Virus record (IMG/VR): IMGVR_UViG_3300048813_000187
Coordinates: 1 to 21,320 of that record
Length of the DNA stretch: 21,320 nt
Source of the DNA: a virus
Strand: one strand, 5' to 3'
Shown: one piece after another, positions 14,461-21,320 of the stretch
Layout of the letters: each line of letters opens with the position of its first letter
How positions within the stretch are numbered: position 1 is the stretch's first letter
Notes under the pieces: model-generated
The model's input: the letters and a program-made list of their open reading frames with translations, nothing else
Databases searched by the model: none
What the model was told of the DNA's origin: nothing
Made by a program: the position numbers and the translations under genes

Positions 14461-16490
14461 ACACAATTTTGCAATCCGTTTGCGAGGCGCTGCTTCGCGT
14501 CATGCGGCCGATTATCCAGCCGCCGGCGGAAATCACGCCCTCGCAGTGGGCCGCCGCAAATCTGATTGTGCCGGATGGCCCGCACGCCGGCGAGAAGTGG
14601 GACCCGGCGCTTACGCCGTACATCGTTGAACCTTTGGACCAAATGGGCCCGGCTTCCTCTGTCAACCGGCAGGTCATTCGCAAGGCCGCGCAGACAGGTT
14701 TTTCGATTATGGCAATTTGCGGAGTTGGTCATTCGATCGCTTGCGACCCGCAGGGTGGTGTGCTGCTGGTACAGCCGACACAGGACGCCCTTGATAAATT
14801 CATAAGAGACAAGCTGACTCCAACAATTGAAGCAACCACAGCGCTAAAGGCGAAAGTGGCGTCGCAGATCGCTCGGTCGGGCGCAGGCTCGACCACCTAC
14901 AACAAAAGGTATCCTGGCGGATCACTGCAGCTGGTGATCGCTAATTCGGCGGCTGGCTTGCGCTCGATCACAAAGAAGAGGCGCATTAAGGATGAGGCCT
15001 CGGAATACCCGCACGACCTGGATGGACAGGGCTCGCCGCACGCGATGATCGAGGCGCGCGGCGAGGCCTTCCTCGCTTCAGGAGATTGGAAAGAGACGAA
15101 CATCTCGACGCCTACCATCGTGGGCGAGTGCTACATCAGCGAACAGTTTGAGCGCGGGGACAAGCGTTATTGGCATGTCGATTGCCCCGGTTGCGGCGAG
15201 CCTTTCGTCTTTCACTTTGATCTAAATTTCCAATTTAATGACACCTATCCGTACAAAGCGCACTACGTCGCGCCGTGCTGCGGGACCGTAATCGAAGCCC
15301 TTCAGAAAAACTCCCTGGTGCGCGCCGGCAGCCGGCATGCACCGCCCCGCGACGATGGTTTGCCGAACGGCTGGATTGCGACCGCGCCGGGGCCCGGCAA
15401 GTTTCCAAGTTACCATTTCGACACTCTTTCCAGCCCCTTCGTACCGTGGGATGCCGTTGCAGAGCGCTGGATAAATGTGCAGGCGCTCAATGATCAATCG
15501 GAGCTCAAGACATTCTGGAATTTGACGCGCGGCGAAGCTTATGAGGTGCGCGGGGACACACCCGATTATTTGCGCCTGATCGAGCGGCGTGAAGAATATC
15601 CGCGCGGCCGCATTCCCCCGGGCCCGCTGTTGCTCACGATCGCGGCGGACGTGCAGATGCGCGGGATTTATGTGGAAGTCGTCGCGCATGCACATGACCG
15701 TCAAAGCTGGGTGATTCACGCCGATTATCTCGACGGTGCCACCACCGCGGCCGACCAGGGTGCATTCGCCGCTCTCTCTGAGCTCTGGCATCGGGCCTGG
15801 CCGGACGGCTACGGCAACGAGTGGCGAGCTGATGAATTCGGAATCGATAGCGGCTATAGGACCGATATTGTTTACGAGTGGACCCGGCGGCATCCGGGTT
15901 CGAAGGCGCTCAAAGGCGTAGACGGTTGGGGTAAGGTCCCGCTCGGCGTCGCGGTAGACGTTGACATTTCCTACGCTGGCCGGCGGATGAAGGGCGGCGC
16001 CAAGGTGCGCGCGGTCGGGACTTGGGTGATGAAATCGGCTTTCTACGCCGATCTCGCGCTCACGGGATCGTCGGATGGATCGGCCGTGACGTATCCGCCC
16101 GGCTATTGCCATTTTGGCGCCTTCCTCGATGAAAACTACTTCAAGCAGCTCACGTCTGAATACCTCGAAGAGGAAACTTACCGCGGCCGGCCGCGCAAAG
16201 TCTGGAAGCTGGGCAACAACCGTGAGAATCATTTTCTTGATGCGCGTGTCTACAATCGTGCGCTCGCAAACGCTTATCTGACGACATACACGGCCGACGA
16301 TTGGGCACGCGCGGCTAAGGAGCGTGGTATTCCCGAAGACATGCAGAAGCCGGACTTATTCGCGCCGCGCGGCTTCACCCCGGGGATACCGCCGTCGTCG
16401 CCGCCGTCGGATGTCGACCGTTTTGCCGCCGGCACTACGGCAGATGGCGATCCATTCGATCGGCTCGCTGAATTAAACCGGGGCATCTAA
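14457..16490 (+). CDS. Terminase large subunit, lambda GpA family
   Basis: A 677-aa packaging motor and nuclease, close to lambda gpA (641 aa). The ATPase region has the deviant Walker A segment RKAAQTGFS (75-83, Lys76), an adenine-binding QWAAANLIVPD-type start (30-40) and a Walker B-like RRIKDEASEY (D179, E180). Two Cys pairs (CPGCG near 243 and PCCG near 277) make a small zinc site. The C-terminal nuclease part has acidic motifs TIAADVQMRGIYVEVV and DEFGIDSGYRTDIVYEW, and ends with the NRENHFLDARVYNRALA region of the family. Pro-rich tail. In complete phages W and portal genes follow; here the S49 protease gene follows after 59 bp. Confidence 0.93.
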   Translation: MNTILQSVCEALLRVMRPIIQPPAEITPSQWAAANLIVPDGPHAGEKWDPALTPYIVEPLDQMGPASSVNRQVIRKAAQTGFSIMAICGVGHSIACDPQGGVLLVQPTQDALDKFIRDKLTPTIEATTALKAKVASQIARSGAGSTTYNKRYPGGSLQLVIANSAAGLRSITKKRRIKDEASEYPHDLDGQGSPHAMIEARGEAFLASGDWKETNISTPTIVGECYISEQFERGDKRYWHVDCPGCGEPFVFHFDLNFQFNDTYPYKAHYVAPCCGTVIEALQKNSLVRAGSRHAPPRDDGLPNGWIATAPGPGKFPSYHFDTLSSPFVPWDAVAERWINVQALNDQSELKTFWNLTRGEAYEVRGDTPDYLRLIERREEYPRGRIPPGPLLLTIAADVQMRGIYVEVVAHAHDRQSWVIHADYLDGATTAADQGAFAALSELWHRAWPDGYGNEWRADEFGIDSGYRTDIVYEWTRRHPGSKALKGVDGWGKVPLGVAVDVDISYAGRRMKGGAKVRAVGTWVMKSAFYADLALTGSSDGSAVTYPPGYCHFGAFLDENYFKQLTSEYLEEETYRGRPRKVWKLGNNRENHFLDARVYNRALANAYLTTYTADDWARAAKERGIPEDMQKPDLFAPRGFTPGIPPSSPPSDVDRFAAGTTADGDPFDRLAELNRGI

Positions 16491-16549
16491 AGCGCGCACG
16501 GTTTGCCGCGCCCCGCTCACATTGCGCTCATCATTGGAAGGAAAACCAC

Positions 16550-17467
16550 ATGGCTATTTTGTTGCCGCACATCGCCGCGCGCATCTTCGATACACCGCTG
16601 ATGATCGACGCCGGCAAGGCCGCCTCAATCATCGTCGGCATCGGTGGCCGTTTGGTCGACGGCGGAATGATGATCGAGGACGTCGAGCAAATACAGCACG
16701 TCGCCTTTTCCGGCGGCCGGCCGTCGATGGGCAGCCTCGGCGATCCGCTCGGCAACCAGATCGAAGCCAACGGCAATGGGCATCGGATGCTGATGAAAAT
16801 TGGCTCGACCGCGATTATTCCGATCGAGGGTACGCTCGTGCACAAAGGCAAGTGGCTCGGGACGTCGTCCGGCGAGACCTCTTATGAGGGCCTGCAGGCG
16901 CAGGTGCAGCGTGCACGGCGCGATCCTTCCGTGCAGGCCGTAGTGTTCGAGGTGGATAGCTACGGCGGCGAAGTCTCCGGTGCTTTCGATACCGCCGCGA
17001 TGATCGCACAGCTATCGGCGGAAAAACCGACGCTCGCGATCCTGACGGATTTTGCCTATTCGGCTGGCTACCTGCTGGCGTCCGCTACAAGGCAGATCGT
17101 GTTGCCCGAGACAGGCGGCGTCGGTTCGATCGGCGTTATCGCCTTGCATGCCGACTTTTCGGCGCAGTTGGAAAAGAAAGGCATCAAGGTGACGGTGATC
17201 TCGTCCGGCGCGCACAAGGCCGACGGGCATCCGGCCGCGCCGATATCGGCCGGTGTGCTTGCGCGCGCGCAAGCCAGCGTCGATGCCACGCGCGATCTGT
17301 TCGCCGCCGCCGTTGGGCAATATCGGGGCGGCCGCCTTGATAAGGCCGCCGCACTCAAGACCGAGGCAATGACCTATCGCGGCAAGGACGCGATTGCCGC
17401 CAGGCTGGCCGATGGCGTCGGCCGGCCATCAGAAATGTTTGACCGTTTCGTTTCGCACTTTCGCTAG
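16550..17467 (+). CDS. S49-family head maturation protease (lambda gpC-like)
   Basis: A 305-aa SppA-type serine protease; GGAAGGA precedes the ATG. Motifs: IIPIEGTLVHKG (89-100), VFEVDSYGGEVSG (132-144, oxyanion region), catalytic Ser171 in DFAYSAGYLLAS, VGSIGVIALHADFS (191-204) and catalytic Lys223 in SSGAHKADGHP. In lambda-like phages it trims scaffold and portal within the prohead. Lambda gpC is 439 aa because its C-terminus contains the Nu3 scaffold; this one stops right after the protease domain, so no scaffold is fused. Its natural substrates (scaffold, portal, capsid) are not encoded here, which is odd for an intact gene. Confidence 0.92.
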   Translation: MAILLPHIAARIFDTPLMIDAGKAASIIVGIGGRLVDGGMMIEDVEQIQHVAFSGGRPSMGSLGDPLGNQIEANGNGHRMLMKIGSTAIIPIEGTLVHKGKWLGTSSGETSYEGLQAQVQRARRDPSVQAVVFEVDSYGGEVSGAFDTAAMIAQLSAEKPTLAILTDFAYSAGYLLASATRQIVLPETGGVGSIGVIALHADFSAQLEKKGIKVTVISSGAHKADGHPAAPISAGVLARAQASVDATRDLFAAAVGQYRGGRLDKAAALKTEAMTYRGKDAIAARLADGVGRPSEMFDRFVSHFR

Positions 17468-17491
17468 CTGGGCAGCAGAGACCAAAGCCGG

Positions 17492-17875
17492 ATGACCTCG
17501 CTCGCCTCGGACGAAATTGAGGACACCGAACCGCAAGCTGTTGCTGATGTCGCACGCCCAGCCATCTGCAGGGCCGCGCTCAGTGACTACATGATGATCT
17601 GCGAACGCTGTGGGTTGGACTGGCCTGCCGGAACGGCAGGACCAAAATGCAGCCCGATCACCTTCGAGGCCTTGCACCGCCGGATGCTCTCGGAAGTCAC
17701 GCGCGCGGAGGTTTCACTCGTTTCCGTCCTGGGTCTGCAGGGCCGTGGCGTGCCGACCGATGGCGGTCGCAGGGCGCGTCGGCGCCTCGCCGAGCTCAAT
17801 GCCGTGCTGCGTATGGTGGAGCGGATCACCGGAAACGCCGGCCTCAAGGCTATGTTGAGCGGAAAGAAAGCATGA
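17492..17875 (+). CDS. Hypothetical Cys-containing protein linked to the primase, 127 aa
   Basis: A 127-aa protein with a possible half zinc ribbon: CERCGLDWPAGTAGPKC (about 38-54) has a CxxC pair and one further Cys, with another Cys at 26. The C-terminal half is basic and helical (DGGRRARRRLAELNAVLRMV). Its stop overlaps the primase ATG (ATGA), so it is probably translated with the primase, and DNA binding is plausible. No good ribosome binding site is seen. Family not recognised. Confidence 0.65.
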   Translation: MTSLASDEIEDTEPQAVADVARPAICRAALSDYMMICERCGLDWPAGTAGPKCSPITFEALHRRMLSEVTRAEVSLVSVLGLQGRGVPTDGGRRARRRLAELNAVLRMVERITGNAGLKAMLSGKKA

Positions 17876-19032
17876 GCCGTTTCTCCGACGCCCAGCTTGA
17901 CGACATCAAGGCGCGCAACCCGTGCGACCAGGTCGCGGCACAATGGGTGACGCTGCGCCGGCATGGCAAGAAGATGATGGGGCCGTGCCCGCTGCATTCG
18001 CCGGATCCGCACGCCAAGGATTCCACCGGCTTCGAATGCGATGCCGAAGGTTGGGTTTGCGCCTGCTGTTCGGATGGCGGCGACGTCATCAAGCTGATGA
18101 TGAAGCGCGAGGGCATCGAATTCACCGCCGCGGTCGAGCGGTTGGGCGGTGCGCGCGAAATCGATCCGGTCGAAGATGCGAAGGCCGAGGCGGCGCGCGC
18201 TGTGCGCAAGATCGAGCGCGAGGCCGAGCACAATACCTGGCGCGATCGCGAGCGCGGCCGCGCCTGGGATCTGCTGAAATATACCCGGCCGATCGGGGGC
18301 ACGCTCGCCGAGCGCTATCTGCGCGAGATCCGCGGACTCGATGTTCCTGCCGACGTACAGCTGTGGTTTGACCCGGCAGCGCGGCTCTATGTCGAGGACC
18401 GGCCGAAATTCCGCCTGGTGCACAGCGGCCCGGCGATGCTGGCCAAGATCCAGCGCGATGGCCGCTTCGCCGGCGTGCATACCACCTGGCTGGACCTGGC
18501 GCGGCCCAAGGGCAAAGCGCGCATCGTCGACAGCAAGAGTGGTGCCGAACTGCCATCCAAGAAGGTTCGCGGCTCCAAGAAAGGCGGCCACATCGATCTG
18601 ACCGGCTGCAAGGATGATCCGCGCGAGCTGGTGCTAGGCGAGGGCATCGAGAAGGTGCTGGCGATCTGGACGGCCTACGCCGCCAGTGGCCGCGATCTCA
18701 CACATACCGCGTTCTGGACATCGGTCGACCTCGGCAATCTCGCGGGCAAGGCTAGTAGCTCGGTCCCTCACCCTTCTATGAAGACCGACAAGGGGCGCGT
18801 CCCGCGCGTGCCAGGGCCGGACCCCAATCTCGACAGCCCGGCGATCGCCATCCCCGACACGGTCGAGCGCCTGGTGCTGCTCGGGGATTCCACCTCGGAC
18901 CCGTTCACGACGCAATGTGTCATGGCGCGGGCGGCCAAGCGCTATGCTCGCGAGGGCCGCACCGTGGTGTGCGCCTGGGCGCCGGCGGCCAATGATTTCG
19001 ACGATCTGTTGCGTGAGGCGAAGGCCGAGTGA
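17872..19032 (+). CDS. CHC2 zinc-finger and Toprim DNA primase
   Basis: A 386-aa DnaG-type phage primase, starting at the ATG that overlaps the previous stop. The CHC2 finger is C39-P-L-H42 and C63-x-C65-C66 (GPCPLHSP; WVCACCSDGGDVIKLMM). A charged linker helix follows (AKAEAARAVRKIEREAEHN). A gp4/P4-like partial-primase region comes next (RYLREIRGLDVP, AMLAKIQRDGRFAGVHTTWL) and a Toprim domain with ELVLGEGIEKVLA (about 252-264) and VLLGDSTSDP (about 334-343). It has no helicase domain. Paired with the SF3 helicase at 10979 it could make a complete primase-helicase set from two genes almost 7 kb apart, unusual since such genes are normally side by side. Confidence 0.9.
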   Translation: MSRFSDAQLDDIKARNPCDQVAAQWVTLRRHGKKMMGPCPLHSPDPHAKDSTGFECDAEGWVCACCSDGGDVIKLMMKREGIEFTAAVERLGGAREIDPVEDAKAEAARAVRKIEREAEHNTWRDRERGRAWDLLKYTRPIGGTLAERYLREIRGLDVPADVQLWFDPAARLYVEDRPKFRLVHSGPAMLAKIQRDGRFAGVHTTWLDLARPKGKARIVDSKSGAELPSKKVRGSKKGGHIDLTGCKDDPRELVLGEGIEKVLAIWTAYAASGRDLTHTAFWTSVDLGNLAGKASSSVPHPSMKTDKGRVPRVPGPDPNLDSPAIAIPDTVERLVLLGDSTSDPFTTQCVMARAAKRYAREGRTVVCAWAPAANDFDDLLREAKAE

Positions 19033-19076
19033 CCGTACCATTTTCGACGAAATTCTGCTGCCCGTAAAAAACTAAC

Positions 19077-19126
19077 CGTCTGAGAAGTCAGACGAAATAT
19101 TAACATCGCGGGCAAACCTGCCCGCG
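19077..19126 (+). terminator. Two perfect hairpins in tandem after the primase gene
   Basis: CGTCTGA-GAAG-TCAGACG (19077-19094) and CGCGGGCA-AACC-TGCCCGCG (19107-19126) are perfect stems of 7 and 8 bp with 4-nt loops. No U-run follows either. They lie in the 120-bp gap before the 55-aa gene and may end the primase transcript by a Rho-assisted route, protect its 3' end, or be a protein-binding site. Confidence 0.45.
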
Positions 19127-19152
19127 CTGTTGCCAGATCAAAGGAGAACGCG

Positions 19153-19320
19153 ATGGCGGAAGCGATCGAGCGCCTTTCCGCATTCCCGCCGGCGCCTGTG
19201 GACATTCGCTGCTTGCGTCATCCCGGCAAATCAGCGAGTCTAGGTGCTGCGCAGCCGGCGGATGGTTCGAAGCATCCGCCGGCCACTTGCCATCAACCGC
19301 CACAGCAGGGCGACCGATGA
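19153..19320 (+). CDS. Small protein, 55 aa, upstream of the Tat-signal gene
   Basis: The ATG at 19153 follows AAAGGAG with good spacing. The product (MAEAIERLSAFPPAPVDIRC ... ending HQPPQQGDR) is Pro-rich with two Cys, no membrane segment and no fold I recognise. The stop overlaps an ATG (ATGA at 19317) that opens the frame running into the Tat-signal protein, so the genes are translationally linked. The strong ribosome binding site and the coupling are the main reasons to accept it. Confidence 0.55.
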   Translation: MAEAIERLSAFPPAPVDIRCLRHPGKSASLGAAQPADGSKHPPATCHQPPQQGDR

Positions 19321-19394
19321 CCGACTCAACGAATAGCAAAAAACCGTCCGGCATTCCGCTTGGCTGTGGCTCCTATCAACAGGGGTTCACCACC

Positions 19395-20138
19395 ATGACG
19401 ATTAAAACATCTCGCCGCGCCATCCTGGCCGGCGTCGCCTCGCTTCCTGCGCTTTCATTGCCGGCCATTGCTTCGTCCGCTCAAATCGATCCGGTGTTTG
19501 CTTCTATCGCTCGCCACCAGGAGGTGTTCGCAACTCTGCGATCGGCAGGCGACAAGCACGATGAATTTGAAGAGCAACATGGACCCCGCCCAGACCCACG
19601 TGCCCGAGTGAAGATCGGCGAAATCGAAGATGGGAGGTCCGAGTACAGGGACGTCGGCGAAGATGGCGAGTACGCTGTGACCTGGAAGCCCAACGGCAAA
19701 ACCAAGCCGGTCTATGTTTACGACGTGCCCGCAATCGAGCGGAGCGCTCCACGCGAGTTGAGCGACAATAAGAAAACAGCCTGGATCGAGGCGCGCACGG
19801 CCGAGCTCAAGGCGTCAGAGCGCCGGCTCGCCAAGCGAGTCGCAAAAACGGAATTTGGCAAGCTGAAAGCTGCATACGATCATGCTGGCGACGCAGAACG
19901 CGATGCCGCATGGGACTTGATTCGGACGGTCCCGACCACTCAGGCCGGCTTAGCCGCGGCGCTTGCCTATATCCAGAAACAGCAGCAGCAGCTCGATATC
20001 TTTGACGGCGGCGAATGGCTTGAAATCTTCCTTTATTCGGCCGAGCGCGCCGTATGCTCATTTGCTGGCCTTCCCGAGCCGCCGATGACAAAAACCGTTT
20101 CTCAATTTGCAGCCGACGATGAGGCTACGGTTGGGTAG
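19395..20138 (+). CDS. Tat-exported protein of unknown function
   Basis: A 247-aa protein with a twin-arginine signal: MTIKTSRRAILAGVASLPAL, then SLPAIASSAQ. SRRAIL is the Tat motif, and cleavage is likely after A26 (AIA) or A29. AGGGG sits 9 nt before this ATG. The frame is open back to an ATG at 19317 that overlaps the 55-aa gene's stop; that start would add 26 residues (MTDSTNSKKPSGIP...) before the signal. The mature part is charged and helical (KKTAWIEARTAELKASERRL, RVAKTEFGKLKAAYD), with QKQQQQLDIFDG near 200 and no metal site or catalytic motif I recognise. Export of a folded protein from a phage element suggests a host-envelope or lysogeny-trait role rather than virion structure. Confidence 0.75.
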   Translation: MTIKTSRRAILAGVASLPALSLPAIASSAQIDPVFASIARHQEVFATLRSAGDKHDEFEEQHGPRPDPRARVKIGEIEDGRSEYRDVGEDGEYAVTWKPNGKTKPVYVYDVPAIERSAPRELSDNKKTAWIEARTAELKASERRLAKRVAKTEFGKLKAAYDHAGDAERDAAWDLIRTVPTTQAGLAAALAYIQKQQQQLDIFDGGEWLEIFLYSAERAVCSFAGLPEPPMTKTVSQFAADDEATVG

Positions 20139-20153
20139 TGCTTAGAGACAACC

Positions 20154-20175
20154 CCGCCCGCAGCAATGCGGGCGG
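20154..20175. terminator. GC-rich hairpin between convergent genes
   Basis: CCGCCCGCA-GCAA-TGCGGGCGG is a perfect 9-bp stem in the 63-bp gap between the plus-strand Tat gene and the minus-strand gene ending at 20202. It could act as a two-way transcription stop for the convergent genes, but neither side has a proper U-run. Confidence 0.45.
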
Positions 20176-20201
20176 CCGCGGGGAGTGCAATGAGCATCCG
20201 G

Positions 20202-20516
20202 TCATTCCTGCCATTGAGAACGATCGGCGTTGCGAAGGGGAATCATTGCGCGTTCAACTTTCCTCAGGGCGGTGTAGAGGGCTGATTTCGCCTCGGCCAC
20301 ATCCATTCTACTCTTTTTTTGATACAGTTTTGCGGCGGTCATTACCCCGACGAGTTTCTCGGAGACATATCCGTACCGGGTCCTATCCATTTGACGCATA
20401 TAGCGCCGGCATTTCTGCTCAAGAGCCTTGGCATCTTCTGGCGAAGAGGATTCCAAAAGTTTCTCGCCAAGTATTGCCACTTGCCGACAAGCGTCCTCGG
20501 CTTCGTCAAAGGTCAT
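20202..20516 (-). CDS. Small helical protein at the attR end, 104 aa
   Basis: The ATG at 20514-20516 has GAGG 7 nt upstream and overlaps the stop of the preceding minus-strand frame (ATGACCTTTGA), so coupling is likely; longer in-frame starts lack such a site. The protein (MTFDEAEDACRQVAILGEKL...) is charged and helical, with ALEQKCRRYMRQMDRTRYGY and VAEAKSALYTALRKVERAM. No family recognised. It is oriented against the structural genes and lies next to the attachment site, the usual place for a cargo or lysogeny gene. Confidence 0.6.
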   Translation of the reverse strand: MTFDEAEDACRQVAILGEKLLESSSPEDAKALEQKCRRYMRQMDRTRYGYVSEKLVGVMTAAKLYQKKSRMDVAEAKSALYTALRKVERAMIPLRNADRSQWQE

Positions 20517-20706
20517 GCAGGGCCTCGTAACGTAATTCGCGTTCGTGGCTCGGCTCGCCGGGATTGAGCTCAACACCGACTTCGGCCGTGGCCGCAAAGC
20601 TCGGCCACTCAAGCGGCGGTGTGCCATGACCTGAGAACGTGTCGCGAACTCTTGCTACCATTTTGCTACCCAACTCGATAATATCGCCCGGTATCGGATG
20701 GGACAC
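20506..20706 (-). CDS. Small protein overlapping the right arm repeat, 66 aa
   Basis: The frame from GTG 20704-20706 reads MSHPIPGDIIELGSKMVARV and ends ELRYEALHDL, overlapping the next gene's ATG by 11 bases. The codons for ELGSKMVA are formed by the 22-bp arm-type repeat, so part of the protein is dictated by a recombination site. No ribosome binding site is seen for the GTG; an internal ATG (20658-20660) would give a shorter product. Function unknown. It might matter mostly for translating the next gene. Confidence 0.4.
   Translation of the reverse strand: MSHPIPGDIIELGSKMVARVRDTFSGHGTPPLEWPSFAATAEVGVELNPGEPSHERELRYEALHDL
20652..20673. repeat. Right arm-type repeat (two TTGCTACC units, 11 bp apart)
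   Basis: Identical over 22 bp to 1155-1176 and in the same orientation, 116 bp inside attR. The first base on either side differs, so this is a discrete site. It lies inside a small coding frame at this end, and at the stop codon of int at the other end. Confidence 0.6.
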
Positions 20707-20789
20707 GTGATGGCGCCGAAGCCAATTTCTCTATATAATTCAATATCAGGCGGGATAGAACAAAACAGCACGGTATATGTGCAAGCGAA

Positions 20790-20829
20790 TTTCAAGACCG
20801 GTGCCTTAAACCACTCGGCCACCCTTCCA
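20790..20829. repeat. attR: truncated 5' half of tRNA-Ser
   Basis: An exact copy of 1061-1100, here without the 3' half: before 20790 the sequence departs from the tRNA in mid anticodon stem. This is the original chromosomal 5' half, separated from its 3' half by the element. Joining 1010-1060 to 20790-20829 recreates the uninterrupted tRNA gene. Confidence 0.92.
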
Positions 20830-21091
20830 TAAGGCTTTATTGAACTTTTCGGTCGAAAGTTGCGAACGAATAGCGGGTCTTCGAACCCTTTTCCATGCCA
20901 ATGGTTAGGGGTGTCCGCTTTCGAAGGTGTCCATCTTTGGACAGACATTTTTTCGAACCAGTCTACCATTTTGGCGGTAGTGGCTCGATTCGGATTTTAC
21001 GCCGAAAGGGCCGGGGAACCGTTCGGACTGGGCGTTGTTGCTTCCAGCGTGGGTGGGGCAGGGGCGTCACTGGCACGGGAGCAATCTCATA

Positions 21092-21202
21092 ATGCCTTGG
21101 TGGATCGATATCGTGGCTTTGATTGTCGGCTTCGTCGTGGTGGGCCTCGCTACGATCCGGTTGATCGCCGGCCATTACACGCGCGAAATCCGGGGCGACT
21201 AA
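21092..21202 (+). CDS. Small membrane protein, 36 aa, in the right flank
   Basis: The frame reads MPWWIDIVALIVGFVVVGLA and then TIRLIAGHYTREIRGD. Residues 4-26 are one clear membrane helix followed by a charged tail. GGGAG lies 11 nt before the ATG. It is outside the element in what was DNA upstream of tRNA-Ser. Function unknown. The surrounding 20830-21091 and 21203-21320 show no other gene I can support; the original tRNA promoter should lie just after 20830 on the minus strand. Confidence 0.5.
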   Translation: MPWWIDIVALIVGFVVVGLATIRLIAGHYTREIRGD

Positions 21203-21320
21203 CATTTGCGCCGCCGGCTGCAGTTGCCTCCGAATTTGCAGCACCGACCGCTCGCCGCACAGCAGCATCTCGCCTGCCGACCAACGCCGCCGGCCGATAC
21301 GTAGCCCAAATTCCGTAGTG

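Larger units (their letters stand above)
1061..20829. mobile_element. Integrated reduced prophage or phage satellite, about 19.7 kb
   Basis: Bounded by 40-bp direct repeats in tRNA-Ser, with an integrase beside attL, paired arm-type repeats inside each end, and about 20 closely packed genes. Recognised functions: int, RHH, Xis-like, NusG-like, MerR-like, decoration, tape measure, tail hub, SF3 helicase, gpZ-like, TerS, TerL, S49 protease and CHC2 primase. Not found: portal, major capsid, head-tail connectors, sheath, tube, baseplate, fibres, holin, endolysin. No gene inside the element is visibly broken. The deletion-derivative and satellite readings both fit. Unit length with one attachment copy is 19,729 bp. 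Confidence 0.9.

Noticed and set aside
15222-16232. Long minus-strand frame of 336 aa
   Set aside because: It lies wholly opposite the terminase large subunit gene, whose motifs are clear; GC-rich third positions create such shadows.
17587-18591. Minus-strand 334-aa frame
   Set aside because: Antisense to the Cys-protein and primase genes; no recognisable motif and no ribosome binding site.
20138-20530. Plus-strand 130-aa frame after the Tat gene
   Set aside because: No ribosome binding site and disordered composition; the minus-strand gene at 20202-20516 has a better start and helical make-up.
1061-20829. Gene transfer agent cluster
   Set aside because: The element has integrase, paired att sites and its own replication genes, and lacks the HK97-type GTA head and tail gene order.
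1061-20829. Holin/endolysin lysis cassette
   Set aside because: I looked for short membrane proteins followed by a muramidase or peptidase inside the element and found none.
20655-20969. Minus-strand 104-aa frame containing GRVAEWFKAPVLK
   Set aside because: That peptide is the well-known false translation of the tRNA-Ser 5' half; the frame runs through attR.

Overview
The window carries an integrated phage-type element of about 19.7 kb with a short stretch of chromosome on each side. GC-rich codon use, an IS110-type remnant, a Tat-signal protein at the element's end and the mix of phage families suggest an alphaproteobacterium, probably Hyphomicrobiales (Bradyrhizobium-like). That assignment is inferred from style, not from a marker gene.

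Boundaries. A 90-nt tRNA-Ser(UGA) lies on the minus strand at 1010-1099. Its 5' half (1061-1100) is repeated exactly, 40 of 40 bases, at 20790-20829, where no 3' half follows. These are attL and attR. A tyrosine recombinase reads toward attL. Just inside each end there is an identical 22-bp sequence (1155-1176 and 20652-20673) made of two copies of a TTGCTACC motif 11 bp apart, a good candidate for integrase arm-type sites.

Left flank (1-1009): an IS110 transposase remnant, a terminator, a possible 40-aa membrane peptide and a frameshifted gene. Early region (1169-6016): a minus-strand RHH-int operon diverges from a plus-strand series of an Xis-like HTH, a NusG/RfaH-like factor, a MerR-like HTH and two helical proteins of unknown role. 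Middle region (6112-10977): a lambda-gpD-like head decoration protein with an inserted domain, a strong terminator, a tape measure protein, a P2-gpD-like tail hub and a small helical protein. Replication and packaging (10979-19032): a D5/P4-type SF3 helicase, an unusual iteron and nested-palindrome region (a putative origin), a gpZ-like tail protein, TerS, a GpA-type TerL, an S49 head protease, a small Cys protein and a CHC2-Toprim primase. Right end (19153-20706): a 55-aa protein, a Tat-exported protein and two small minus-strand genes next to attR.

The gene set is striking. Packaging, head-protease, decoration, tape-measure and hub genes have open frames, yet I find no portal, major capsid, sheath, tube, baseplate, fibre or lysis gene, and replication genes are interleaved with structural ones. 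It is either a prophage reduced by clean deletions or a phage satellite that supplies part of a particle and depends on a helper for the rest. The most unusual non-coding feature is at 12780-13063: about ten TTGGGAG heptamers in both orientations around a 94-bp nested palindrome whose centre is a 32-nt CG-rich alternating purine-pyrimidine tract, directly after the helicase gene.
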